Below, piece after piece: positions 1 through 12,722 of a stretch of DNA of 64,000 nucleotides. The stretch spans positions 1 through 64,000 of the forward strand of contig LNAC01001928.1 in NCBI GenBank assembly GCA_002007465.1, given 5' to 3'. A program made the position numbers and the translations under genes. Within the stretch, counting starts at the first letter, position 1. Each line of letters opens with the position of its first letter. Under the pieces are notes generated by a model. The model was not told the DNA's origin. It did not search any database and saw only the letters and a list, made by a program, of their open reading frames with translations. This stretch comes from Ailurus styani (Eukaryota; Chordata; Mammalia; Carnivora; Ailuridae).

Positions 1-58
1 GAATTCCTGGGACCTGATGATAATCGGTCTCCTACTCCTCCGCCATCTTGCCGCTCTC
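1..58 (-). mobile_element. 5' tip of a minus-strand L1 (lineage A)
   Basis: Read on the minus strand this is the first ~58 nt of the same L1 5' UTR seen at 36641, including the YY1-like CAAGATGGCGG core (positions 40-50). The body of the element lies to the left of the window, so its integrity and target-site duplication cannot be judged. The match to the intact L1 is almost perfect over this stretch, which suggests a young copy. Confidence 0.85.
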
Positions 59-1153
59 CTTGACGGTTTTTTTTGATCTCAAGACAGGTGGCAACTTTTC
101 TGTTTCCCCACTTTTGTCCACTCACCAGTTCTACCCACATGTGTACTGCCTCCCTCACCCTCAGGACCTCCCTCTTCACCCCCACCCCATTTGGTTGGCA
201 CATTCTTCCTTTGTGCAGTCTCTCACTTGCAAGGTCAACAATTTACCTCCATTGCCTGGGCACTGTATCCCATGGATAACCCTGACGAGCGCATGTGTCT
301 ATAGCAATGCCTCAGGCACTACTATCCCTTCTATATTCAAAACTCACGGTCCACACTCTGAAAATGTACCTGAATGTGCTATTCAGGAAGGCCTGTGAAT
401 CTGGCCAGGTGTTCCCTGGTAGAAATGCTAGTAAATTGGTTCTTCTTAAAGGCTTGAAAGAGTAGACTGTTTGGGGATGGAGAAATGGAGGTCCATTTCC
501 TCCTGCATTCCTTTGGGAAACATTCTAGAAAGAAAAGAGTTAGAAAGGTGGGTTTTGGAGCCAGTGGCAACCCCAGTTTGGAAAGAGAAACTGGTATCTC
601 CTTGCACTTGTGAGTGAGTGTGTGTGTGGCACAACACCTCATCTGACTGAGAGGCTTTGATCCCTTGCCTCCAGGCCTCACATCCACCTGGTACTTCTAT
701 AGGCATATCTCTTATGGGCCAAATGGAAGTCCTGGCCAACCAGGAGCTCCAAAGCAACAATATCTGCCTTTGGTTGTGACTTTCTTTCCTCTTGTGGCTG
801 GATGAAAAATTTACCTCACCCGCACTTTGACGTTCTTCTCTTTACATGCATAAGAGTTATCACAGTATCAGTTTAGTATCTTGCTCTAATTTAGAGTTTT
901 TATATAGTCATCCCATATGTTATGAATTCCTTGTTTTATAATGTTTATTTGAGTCCTATTGCTACTATTGTGAATAAAATCTTGTATGAAAAAATATTCT
1001 TTCATGAAGATTACTGTCTTCACTCAATCTTCTTAAATATTGATAAATGAAACAGTTTTCCTTTCTTTCTCTAATCCATTTACACCTTACACTTTTATTA
1101 TTGAATACTCATGTTTTCTTTCTTTTTTCTCCTTTTTGTAAATCTTCATTTTT
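59..1153. other. Sequence with no recognised gene or repeat
   Basis: About 1.1 kb between two L1 ends. No conserved reading frame, RNA gene or repeat family was recognised. The longest open stretches (about 100 codons) show no protein-like composition. The AT-rich right half (about 780-1150) could be a decayed old repeat, but I cannot name it. Confidence 0.5.
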
Positions 1154-1157
1154 AAAT

Positions 1158-1192
<35 letters not shown>

Positions 1193-2385
1193 TTATGTTA
1201 TGTTAGTCAACACACAGTACATCATTCATTTTTGATGTAGTGTTCAATTATTCATTTTTTGCCTATATCACCCAGTGCTCATTAATTCACATATGCTCCC
1301 AAATACCCATCACTGAACTACCTCATTCCCCACCCACCTCCCCTCTGAATCTCTCAGTTTGTTTCTTGGAGTCCATAGTCTCTCATGGTTCCTTTCCCTC
1401 TCTGATTTCACCTCTTCATTTTTACCTTCCTTTTCCTAATGTCCTCCACACTATTCATTATGTTCCACATATGAGTGAAACCATATGATAATTGTGTTTC
1501 TTTGCTTGACTTATTTCACTTAGCATATTATCCTCCGGAATCATCCACGTCGATGCAAATGGTTGGTATTCATCCTTTCTGATGGCTGAGTCATAATCCA
1601 TTGTATATATGGACCACATCTTTCTTTACCCATTTCTCTGTTTAAGGGCATCTTGGCTCCTTCCACAGTTTGGTTTTCATGGACATTGCAACTAGTATAA
1701 GGTGTTATCTTAATGTGGCTTTGATTAGAATTTCCCTGATGGCTAAAGATGTTGAACATTTTTTCATGTGTCTGCTATCCATCTGTATGTCTTCTGTAGA
1801 GAAGAGTCTTTGTTTTTCTTTTTCTTTTTCACATTTTCCTGGCGTCTTTTCTGGCACCATGCAAATTTTAGGATTGTTTGTTCCAGCTATTTGAGAAATC
1901 CCGATGTTATTTTAATAGGGATGTTTTCCCATCTTTTTGTGTCTTCCTCTTTCTTTCAAAATTGTTCTGTCATTTCTAGAGTATAGACCATTTACCTCTT
2001 TTTTTAGGTTTATTCTTATGTATCTTATGGTTTTGGGTGCTATTGTAAATGGAATCAATTCACTAATTTCTCTTTCTACAGTTACATTGTTAGTGTATAG
2101 AATAACAACTGATTTCTGTACATTGACTTTGTATCATGGCACATTACTAAATTGCTGTATGAGTTCTAGTAATTTGGTGGTGGAGTTTCGGGTTTTCCAC
2201 ACAAACTATCATGTCATCTGCGAGGAGAGAGTTTGATTTCCTCTCTGCCAATTTGAATGGATTTCATTTCTTTTTATTATCTGATTGCTGAAGCTAGGAC
2301 TTCTAGTGCTATATTGAACAATAGTGGCAAGAGTGGGTATCTCTGCCATGATCCTGACCTTAAAGGAAAAGCTTTCAGATTTTCT

Positions 2386-2564
2386 TTTTTTCTTTTTATT
2401 TATTTAATTTAATTTTAATTTAATTTAATTTTATTAATTTTATTTTATTATTTGCCCCAGTGGTACAGGCATGTTAATCATCAGGCTTACACCTTTCACA
2501 ACACTCACCATAGCACAAACCCTCCCCAATGTCCATAACCCATCCACCCTATCTTTACCCTCTC
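2386..2564 (-). mobile_element. 5'-truncated L1 3' end nested in the older L1
   Basis: About 180 bp of L1 3' UTR with an A/T-rich tail on its left. It is flanked by an 11-bp direct repeat TCAGATTTTCT at 2375-2385 and 2565-2575, so both ends of this very short target-primed insertion are visible. Removing it restores the continuity of the host ORF2 sequence. Confidence 0.85.
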
Positions 2565-4208
2565 TCAGATTTTCTCCATTGAGACTGATATTAGCAGTGG
2601 CTTTTCACAGATTTTTTTTATGAAACTGAGGGCTTTTCCCTCTGTTCCTGCACTCTGAAGAGTTTTAATCAGGAACAGATGCTGTATTTTGTCAAATGAT
2701 TTTTCTGCATCAGTTGAGAGGATTATATGTTTCCTGTCTTTTATTGACATCCTCTATCCCATTGATTGATTTGAGAATGTTGAACCACCTTTGCATTCCG
2801 TGAATAAATCCTGCCTGGTCATGATGGATAAACCTTTTAATGTACCATTGGATCCTGTTGGCTAGGATATTGCTGATGATTTTGGAATCCATGTTCATCA
2901 GGTTTATTGGTCTGTAGTTCTCCTTTTTGATGGAGCCTTTGCCTGATCTTAGGATCAGGGCAATTCTGGCCTCATAGACCATGTTTGGAAGTTTTCCTTC
3001 CATTACTATTTTTTTTTGGAAACAGCTACAGAAGAGTCAGTATTATTTCTTTTTAAAATGCTTGTTAGAACTCCCCTGGGAAGCCATCTGGACCTAATCT
3101 CTTGTTTTTGGGAAGGTTTTTGATTACTGCTTTAATTTCGTTACTGGTTATTGGTCTTTTCATATTGTCAATTTCTTACTGTTTCAGTCTTGGTAGCTTA
3201 TAAATTTCCAGAAAGGCATCCTTTTCTTTCAGGTTGTTTAATTCTTTAGCATATATTGCTGATAATAATTTCTAATAATTGTTTGTATTTCCTTGGTGTT
3301 AGTTGTGATATCTCCCCCTTTCATTCACAGTTTTATTAATTTGTTTCTTTTCCATTTTCTTTTGGATAAGTCTGGCTAGAGGTTTATCAATCTTATTAAT
3401 TCTTTCAAAGAAATAGCTTCTAGTTTCATTGATCTGCTGTACTGTTTTTCTGGTTTCTATTTCATTGATTTCTGCTCTAATCTTTATTATTTCTCTTCTC
3501 CTGCTTGGTTTATGTTTTATTTGCTATTCTTTCTCCAGCTCCTTTAGGTTTAATGTTACCTTCTGACTTTGGGATTTTTCTGCTTTTTTGAGTGAGGGTT
3601 GGAGAGCTATGTAGTTCCTCCTTAGGACTGCCTTTGTAGTATACCATAAGTTTTTGGACCGATGTGTTTCCATTTTCATTGCTTTGCATGAATTTTTTAA
3701 GTTCTTCTTTAATTTCCTGGTTAACCCAATCCCAATCATTCTTTGGTAGGATGGTCTTTAATTTCCAAGTGTTTGAATTCCTTCCAATATTTTTCTTGTG
3801 ATTGAGTTCCAATTTCAAATCATTGTGGTCTGAAAATATGCAGGAACTGTATCAATCTTTTTTAGTCAGTTGAGAACTGATTTGTGACCCAGTACGTTGT
3901 CTGTTCTGGAGAATGCTCCATGTGCATTAGAGAAGAATGAGTATTCTGTTGTTTAAGGATGTAATGTTCTGTATATATCTATGAAGTTCATCTGGTCAAA
4001 TGTGTCCTTCAGAGCTCTTGTTTCTTTCTTGATCTTCTTAGATGATCTGCCTGTTGCTCATAGTAGAGTGTTGAGATGTCCTCCTATTAAAGTATTATTA
4101 TCAATGATTCTTTATTTTGGTTAACAGTTGGCTTATGTAGTTGGCTGCTCCTATGTTGGAGTCATAGATATCTACAATTGTTAGATCTACTTGTTGGATA
4201 GACCTTTT

Positions 4209-4405
4209 TATTTTTAAAGACTTTATTCATTTATTTGACAGAGAGACATACAGCAATAGAGGGAACACAAGCAGGGGGAGTGGGAGAGGGAGAAGCAGGC
4301 TTTCCCACAGAGCAGGGATCCTGATGTGGGACTTGATCTCAGGACCCAGGGATCATGACCTGAGCTGAAGGCAGGTGCTTAATGACTGAGCCACCCAGGC
4401 TCCCC
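4209..4405 (-). mobile_element. CAN-SINE (tRNA-derived), minus strand
   Basis: It is read on the minus strand: a tRNA-derived head ('GGGTGGCTCAGT' type) on the right and a TTTATTT/AAAATAAA-like tail on the left. The flanking perfect 15-bp direct repeat TTGGATAGACCTTTT lies at 4194-4208 and 4406-4420. It interrupts ORF2 of the old L1. The body is more diverged than the SINEs at 29016 and 55155 and resembles the general caniform type. Confidence 0.9.
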
Positions 4406-6536
4406 TTGGATAGACCTTTTAAGAATGATATAGTGTCCTTCTGTATCTCTAATTATAGTCTTTAACTTAAAATCTAATTTGTCTGACATGAGACTTGCTG
4501 CCTCAGCTATCTTTTGAGGTCCATTGGCATGAAAAATTGTTCTCCATCTCCTCACTTTCAATCTGGATGTATCTTTAGGTTCAAAACGAGTCTCTTATAG
4601 ATAGCATATGGATGGGTCCTTTTTTTAATAGAATCTGCAATGCTATGCTGTTTCATAGGAACATTTAGGCCATTTATATTGAGAGTCACCATTGAAAGAT
4701 ATGATTTTAGTGTCATACTGTTGTCTGTAAAGTTCCTCATTCTATAGATTGTCTCTGCGAATTTCTGGTCTATACTACTCTTGGGGTCTTCTTCTTTGTA
4801 GAACCCCCCCTTAATATTTCTTGCAGGACAGCTATAGTGGTCACATATTCTTTCAGTTTCTGCTGGTTCTGCGAACCCCTTGTCTCTCCATTTGTTCTGA
4901 ATGACAACCTTGCTGGATAAAATATCCTTAGTTGCATGTTCTTCTCATTTAATACCCTGAATATGACTTGTCATCCCTTTCTGATTTGCCAGGACTCTGT
5001 GAACCAATCTGACATTATTCTGATGTTTATCCCTCCGTATGTAGGAAATTTCTCCCCCAAAGCTGCTTTCAGGATTTCTTCCTTGATTCTAATATGTGTA
5101 AGTTTTACTATTACATGTTGAGGTGCCAGTCTGTTCTCTTTCATCTTGGAAGAGCTCATCTTTGCCTCTTGGACATGAATGCTTGTTTCTGTCCCCAGAT
5201 TAGGCAAGTTCTCAACTACCATTTGCTCAAATATATCTTCTAGTCCCCTCTCTCCACCCCCTCAGGGATCCCAATAATTCTGACATTAGAATGTTTCACA
5301 GCGTCATTAGTCTCTCTCAGTCTTTTATTTTGGGCTTTCAGGAGTTTATCCCAGGCCTCCTCAGCATCCTTCTTTTCTATCATCTTATTTTATAGCCCAC
5401 TAATTCATCCTTCTCCCTCATTTACCCTGGTTGTCAGGGTATCCAGTTTATACTGCATCTCATTTATAGCATTTTTAAGTTTGGCCTCATTAGATCTCAT
5501 TTCTGCCCTTAGAGATTCTATAGTCTTTAATATTTTTCTCAAGCCTAGATAGCAACTTCCTAATTGCTACTCTGTGGTCTATCTCTGACATCTTGCTTAT
5601 ATCTATATCTGTTACATCTGTGGAGAGGCCACAGTCTCTGGTTATTTTCTTTGTTGGGGTTCCTCCCCTTAGTCATTTGGTTGGGCCATGGTTGAAGGTA
5701 TGTACAGAGTCCAAAGTATTAACCATGACCCAAGCAAGATACACCTGTTCTATAAAGACACTAAGGTTGTCGTCTCTTGTTCTTCCAGTCTGTCTTCTGG
5801 GGTAGGGTCCTGTCATGCTGTTTCTCAGGCAACCCTGCCTGAGCAGAGTTGCCCTGTCCCCCTGTTGGGGAAACCAGTTGAAACCAGTTTTTTGAGCATT
5901 TGTTCTCTGGTGGCTTTTGACATCTCTTCTTAGAGTCAGAGTAAAAGTATCTACACCCAAACTTCTGTCCCAAAGCAGAGAACTCATAGTCTGCTCTTTA
6001 CTGAACCGTCCAGAACTCACAGTCTCCATTTATGCCAGTGCTGCTAAAAACTACAGCCTCTCTGGTGGTGCACCCCACAGAAACTCTCCCAGAGGTCGAT
6101 CCCATGGCCAGGCATGTCTCTGCCCCTTATGCTTCTAAAACCATGAGCCACACCTGGTTCACACACAGGCACCCAAATCTCCTGGATCCAGTCTGGGGCC
6201 TACACTAAAGTCCTTTCCCCGCCACTACTTCTCTGTGAGTCTGGGCCTAGTCCCCAGTTTGGGACGTTTTTGTGCTCTGGTGTTTGACACCTCTCTGGTG
6301 TCAGCTTATGGCCACTCCTTCCTCCTCTCTTTAGTTTCCCATATCTGCCAGAGTCACAGCTCTGCCCTTCATACCTTGAGACTGTTTGAGAGTATCTTCT
6401 TGTAGAGACCCAGATATATTCTTACGTCTCAGTCTGATTTCATTTTACAAAAATGGTTTGGTAGATATCCAGCTAAATTCAGGGGACAGGTTGAAATATG
6501 GTCGCCCACTCCTCCGCCATCTTATGTCGCCCCCCG

Positions 6537-7223
6537 GGTAGCACAGACATTTTATTTGTTTCTCCAATCCGTAAGCATAGAATATTTCTCAATTTCTATG
6601 TGTCTTCCTCAATTTCAGTTATAAGTGTTCTATAGTTTTCAGAGTACAGATCTTTTATCACGTTGGTTAGGTTTATTCCAGGGTATCTTATGGGTTCTGT
6701 GCATTTCTAAATAAGATTCTTTCCTAATTTCCTAATTTCTCTATCTTCTATCTCACTGTATATCTATAGTGTAGATAAATGAAACATTCTTCAGTGTAAT
6801 GATTTTTATCTTGATACTTCGCTGAATTCCTATTATTTCTATGAATTTTTGAATGGAATCTCTTGGGTTTTCAACATAGAGGATCATGTCATCTGTGAAG
6901 AGTGAAAGCTTGACTTCTTCTTTGCCAATATAGATGTGTTTTATTTCTTTTTGTTATCTGATAGCTAAGGCTAGGAATTCTAGTACTATGTTGAATGCCA
7001 GGGGTGAGACTGGACATCACTGTCATGTTCCTAACCTTAAGGAAAAAGTATCCAATTTTTCTTTATTGAGGATGATATTCTCTATGGGCTTTTTGTATAC
7101 AACCTTTATGATATTGAGGTAGGTCCCCTCTATACCTACAATGCAGTGAGATTTAATCAATAACGAATGCTGCATTTTGTCAGATATCTCTTTTGCATTA
7201 TTGAAAGGATTATGTGGCTCTTG

Positions 7224-7225
<2 letters not shown>
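6537..7225 (-). mobile_element. Inverted 5' segment of a twin-primed L1 (left part)
   Basis: It holds reverse-oriented ORF2 sequence matching roughly the region between the RT catalytic core and the following domain (equivalent to about 41110-41720 of the intact copy, read backwards). It stops at 7225, where a young L1 is inserted, and resumes at 14305. Together with 14691-15925 (sense 3' part) it has the layout of a 5' inversion made by twin priming. The left boundary abuts the 5' end of the older L1. Confidence 0.75.
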
Positions 7226-7261
<36 letters not shown>

Positions 7262-8727
7262 TGCTCCAGGGGTACAGGTCTGTGAATCATCAGGCTTACA
7301 CCTTTCACAGCATTCACCAAAGCACAAACCCTCCCTAATGTCCATAACCCATCCACCCTATCCCTACCCTCCCACCCCCCAGTAACCCTCAGTTTGTTTT
7401 GTGAGATTAGGAGTCTCTTATGGCTTGTCTCCTTCCCCATCTCATCTTATTTCATTATTTTTCCCTCTCTAGTCCCCAAAACCCTCCACCCTGCCCATCA
7501 AGTTCCTCATATCAGAGAGATCATATGATAATGGTCTTTCTCTGATTGACTTATATCAGTCAGAATAATACTCTCTAGTTCCATCCATGTCGTTGCAAAC
7601 AGCAAGATTTTTTTTCTTTGGATGGCTGCATAGTATTCCATTGTATATATATATACCACTTCTTCTTTATCCATTCATCTGTTGATGGACACCTAGGTTC
7701 TTTCAATAATTTGGCTATTGTGGACATTGCTGCTATAAACATTCAGTGCATGTGCCCCTGAGGATCACTACCTTTGTATCCTTAGGGTAAATACCCAGTA
7801 GTGCGATTGCTGGGGCGTAGGGTAGGGCTATTGTGAACTTTTTGAGGAACCTCCATACTGTTTTCCACAGTGTCTGCACCAACTAGGATTCCCACCAACA
7901 GTGTAGGAGGGTTCCCCTTTCTCTGCATCTTCGCCAACATCTGTCATTTCCTGACTTGTTGATTTAGCCATTCTGATTGGTATAGGGTGGTATCTCACTG
8001 TGGTTTTGATTTGTATTTCACTGATGCCAAGTGATGTTGAGCACTTTCTCATGTGTCTGTTGGCCATTTGGATGTCTTTGGAGAAATGTCTGTTCATGTC
8101 TTCTGCCCATTTGTTTTATGGGTGTTGAGTTTGAGAAGCTCTCTATAGAATTTGGATATAAGCCCTTTATCTGATAGGTCATTTGCAAATGTCTTTTCCC
8201 ATTCTATCAGTTGTCCTTTGGTTTTGTTGACTGTTTCCTTTGCTGTGCAAGCTTTTAATCTTGATGAATTCCCAATAGTTCATTTTTGCCCTTGCTTCCC
8301 TTGCCTTTGATGATGTGCTGGGAAGAAGTTGCTGCAGTTGAGGTCGAAGAGGTTGCTGTCTGTGTTCGCCTCAAGGATTTTGTTGGATTGCTTTCTCACA
8401 TTGATGTCTTTCATCTATTTTGAGTCTATTTTTGTGTGTGGTGTAAAGAAATGATCCAGTTTCATTTTTCTGCATGTGGCTGTCCAGTTTGCCCACCACC
8501 ACTTGTTGAAGAGACTGTCTTTTTTCCATTGGACATTCCTTACTGCTTTGTCGAAGATTAGTTGACCATAGAGTCGAGGGTCCATTTCTGGGCTCCATAT
8601 TCTGTTCCACTGATCTATGTGTCTGTTTTTGTGCCAGTACCATACTTTCTTGAGGATGACAGCTTTGTACTAGAGCTTGAAGTCTGGAATTGTGATGCCG
8701 CCAAAGTTGCTTTTTTTTATTTTTTTT

Positions 8728-8851
8728 CAAGATTCCTTTGGCTATTCGGGGTCTTTTCTGGTTCCATATAAATTTTAGGATNGTTTTTTTTTTTTTTCAA
8801 GATTCCTTTGGCTATTCGGGGTCTTTTCTGGTTCCATATAAATTTTAGGAT
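8728..8851. other. Unmerged 54-bp duplication around a single N (8782)
   Basis: Positions 8728-8781 are repeated at 8798-8851, separated by a single N and a T-run that also precedes the first copy. The intact L1 has this ORF2 stretch once. The pattern is that of two contig ends joined with a one-base gap without merging their overlap. Confidence 0.85.
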
Positions 8852-9520
8852 TATTTGTTCCATTTCTTTGAAATAAATTGCTGGTATATTGATGGGGATT
8901 GCATTAAATGTGTNCTTGTAGATTGCTTTAAGTAGCATAGACATTTTCATAATATTTGTTCTTCCCATTCATGAGCATGGAATGTTTTTCCACTTCTTTG
9001 TGTCTTCCTTGATTTCTTTCATGAGTACTTTATAGTTTTCTGAATACAGATTCTTTGCCTCTTTGGTTAGGTTTATTCCTAGGTATCTTATGGTTTTGGG
9101 TGCAATTGTAAATGGGATTGACTGCTTTAATTTCTCTTTCTTCTGTTTTTTGTTGGTATATAGAAATGCAACTGATTTCCGTGCATTGATTTTATATCTT
9201 GACACTTTGCTGAATTCCCTATGAGTTCTATCAGTTTTGTAGTGGAGTCCTTTGGGTTTTCCACATAAACTATAATATCATCTTCAAAGAGTGAGAGTTT
9301 GACTTCTTCCTTGCCAATTTGCATGCCTTTTATTTCTTTTTATAGTCTGATTGCTGAGGCTAGGACTTCTAGTACTATGTTGAATAGCAGTGGTGATAGT
9401 GGACAGCCTTGCCGTGTTCCTGACTTTAGGGGAAAAGCTCTCAGTTTTTCTCCATTGAGAATGATATTCGCTGTGGGTTTTTCGTAGATGGCTTTGATGA
9501 TATTGAGGTATGTACCCCTC

Positions 9521-10059
<539 letters not shown>

Positions 10060-10906
10060 TTGGTCTGTAATTCTCCTTCTTGATGGGGTCTTTGCCTGGT
10101 TTGGGGATCAAGGTAATGCTGGCCTCATAAAAGGAGTTTGGAAGTTTTCCTTCCAATTCTATTTTTTGGAACAGTTTCAGGAGAATAGGTATTAATTCTT
10201 CTTTAAATGTTTGGTAGAATTCCCCTGGGAAGCCGTCTGGCCCTGGGCTCTTGTTCGTTGGGAGATTTTTGATGACTGCTTCAATCTCCTTACTGGTGAT
10301 GGGTCTATTCAGGTCTTCAGTTTCTTCCTGGTTCAGTTTTGGTAGTTTATATTTCTCTAAGAATGCATCCATTTCTTCCAGATTGTCAAATTTGCTGGTG
10401 TAGAGTTGCTCATAATATGTTCTTAGAATTGTTTGTATTTCTTTGGTGTTGGTTGTGATCTCTCCTCTTTCATTCATGATTTTATTAATTTGAGTCCTTT
10501 CTCTTTTCTTTTGGATAAGTCTGGCCAGGGGTTTATCAATCTTATTAATTCTTTCAAAGAACCAGCTCCTAGTTTCATTGATTTGTTCCACTGTTCTTTT
10601 GGTTTCTATTTCATTGATTTCTGCTCTGATCTTTATGATTTCTCTTCTCCTGCTGGGTGTAGCCTTTCTTTGCTGTTCTTTCTCTAGCTTTTGTAGGTGT
10701 AGAGTTAGGTTGTGTACTTGAGACCTTTCTTGTTTCTTGAGAAAGGCTTGTATTGCTATATACTTTCCTCTCAGGACTGCTTTTCCTGTGTCCCAAAGAT
10801 TTTGAACAGTTGTGTTTTCAATTTCACATGTTTCCATGAATTTTTAAATTCTTCTTTAATTTCCTGGTTGACCCATTCATTCTTTAGTAAGGGTGTTCTT
10901 CAGCCT

Positions 10907-12371
10907 NACTTTCGCCTCCATGTATTTGAGTTCTTTCCAACTTTCCTCTTGTGGTTGACTTCTAGTTTCAGAGCATTATGGTCTGAAAATATACAGGGAA
11001 TGATCTCAGGATTCTGGTACCTGTTGAGACCTGATTTGTGACCCAGAATATGATCTATTCTGGAGAATGTTCCATGTGCACTGGAGAAGAATGTGTATTC
11101 TCCTGTTTTGGGCTGGAATGTTCTGAATATATCTGTGATGTCCAACTGGTCCAAGGTGTCATTTAAAGCCTTTATTTCCTTGTTGATCTTTTGCTTTGAT
11201 GATCTGTCCATTTCAGTAAGGGGGGTGTTAATGTCCCCTACTAATATTTTATTATTGTCAATGTGTTTCTTTGATTTTCTTATTAATTGGTTTATGTAAT
11301 TGGCTGATCCCATGTTGTGGGCATAGATATTTATGATTGTTAGATCTTCTTGTTGGACAGATCCTTTTAGTATGATATAGTGTCCTTCTTCATCTCTTAT
11401 GATATTCTTTGCCTTAAAGTCTAGTTTNTCTGATATGATTGCCACTCCTTCTATAATTCTTTTGATTTCTATTGTCATAGTAAATTGTTTTCCAACCCCT
11501 CAATTCATATCTGGATTTGTGTTTGAGTGTAAGATGAGTTTCTTGTAGACAGCATATTGATGGGTCTTGTTTTTTATCCGTTCTGATACCCTGTGTCTTT
11601 TAGTTGGGGCATTTAGTCCATTTACCATTCAGAGTAACTATTGAGAGATATACATTTAGAGCCATTGTATTGCCTGTAAGGTGACTGTTACTGTATATTG
11701 TGTTTCTTCCTTTCTGGTCTATGTTTNCCTATGTTTCTTTTAGGCTGTCTTTGCTTAGAGGATCCCCTTCAATATTTCCTGTAGTGCTGGCTTGGTGTTT
11801 GCAAATTCCTTTAGTTTTTGTTTGTCCTGGAAGATTTTTATCTCTCCTTCTATTNATTTCAATGACAACCTAAATGTATATAGTGTTTTTGCTGCATATT
11901 TTTCTTATTTACTGCTCTGAATATATCATGCCAGTTCTTTCTGGCCTGCCAGGTCTCTGTGGATAGGTCTGCTGACAATCTAATATTTCTACCATTGTAT
12001 GTTATAGACCTCTTGTCCCGAGCTGCTTTCAGGATTTTCTCTTTGTCACTAAGACTTGTAAGTNTTAAGACTTGTGTAAGTTTTACTATTAGATGTCAGG
12101 GTGTGGACCTGTTTTTTTGTGTTTGTTTTTGTTTTTGAAGGGGGTTCTCTGTCCCTCCTGGGTTTTGATGCTTGTTCCCTTCCCCAAATTAGGGAAATTC
12201 TGCATTATAATTTGCTCCAATATACCTTCTGCCCTTCTCTTTCTCTCTTCCTCTTCGGGGATCCCAATTATTCTAATATTTTTTCATCTTATGGTATCAC
12301 TTATCTCTCGAATTCTCCCCTCATGGTCCTGTAGTTGTTTGTCTCTCTTTTCCTCCTCTTCTTTTTTCTCN
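10907..12371. other. Further single-N positions in the same L1
   Basis: Single Ns lie at 10907, 11428, 11727, 11855, 12064 and 12371 (8914 is another, to the left). Those at 10907, 11727 and 12064 have short overlaps repeated on both sides, for example CTATGTTT at 11727 and TAAGACTTG at 12064. The one at 11428 looks like a plain ambiguous base where other copies have A. Confidence 0.8.
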
Positions 12372-12722
12372 TTTCCTCTGCTTCTTTATTCTCTGACATT
12401 GTGTCTTCTCAATCACTAATTCTGTCTTTTGCCTCATTTATCCTAGCAGTAAGAGCCTCCATTTTCAATTGCACCTCATTAAGAGCTTTTTTGATTTCAG
12501 CTTGGTTAGATTTTAGTTCTTTTATTTCTCCAGAAAGGGTTTTTCTTTCTCTAGAGAGGTCTTCTCTATTATCTTCCATGGTTTTTTTTAGCCCAGCCCG
12601 CACCTTAAGAATCATCATTCTGATCTCTTGTTCTGTCATTACTAATGTCCGCATTGATTAGTTCCCTAGCCGTCATTACTGCCTCTTGTTCTTTTTTGTG
12701 GTGATTTTTTCTGTCCTGTCAT
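11755..12722 (-). pseudogene. L1 ORF1 (RNA-binding protein), disrupted as assembled
   Basis: The start aligns at 12720-12722 and the stop at 11755-11757, in the same order as ORF1 of the intact L1. The N-terminal coiled-coil part is readable in 12409-12654 (heptad-rich, with a KELKSNQAEIKKALNE stretch). Ns at 11855, 12064 and 12371 and small indels break the frame, so the RRM and C-terminal domains are not in one frame here. Confidence 0.8.

Larger units (their letters stand above)
1154..6535 (-). mobile_element. Old, full-length-like L1, minus strand, degenerate
   Basis: The left end is the A-rich tail, seen as (TTTA)n at 1156-1194, followed by an L1 3' UTR and then ORF2 in reverse from about 1480 to 4690. 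ORF1 and a long 5' UTR follow, and the 5' end is near 6533 with an AAGATGGCGG YY1-like motif. ORF2 is broken into short frames (for example 2565-3003, 3510-3818 and 4379-4740) by many stops and frameshifts, so it encodes nothing functional. It is interrupted by a truncated L1 (2386-2564) and a SINE (4209-4405), which makes it older than both. The 5' UTR is CpG-poor compared with the intact copy. Confidence 0.85.

Noticed and set aside
48..760. Open frames of about 100 codons near the left end
   Set aside because: No conserved domain, no splice context and no similarity to a family I know; consistent with chance.
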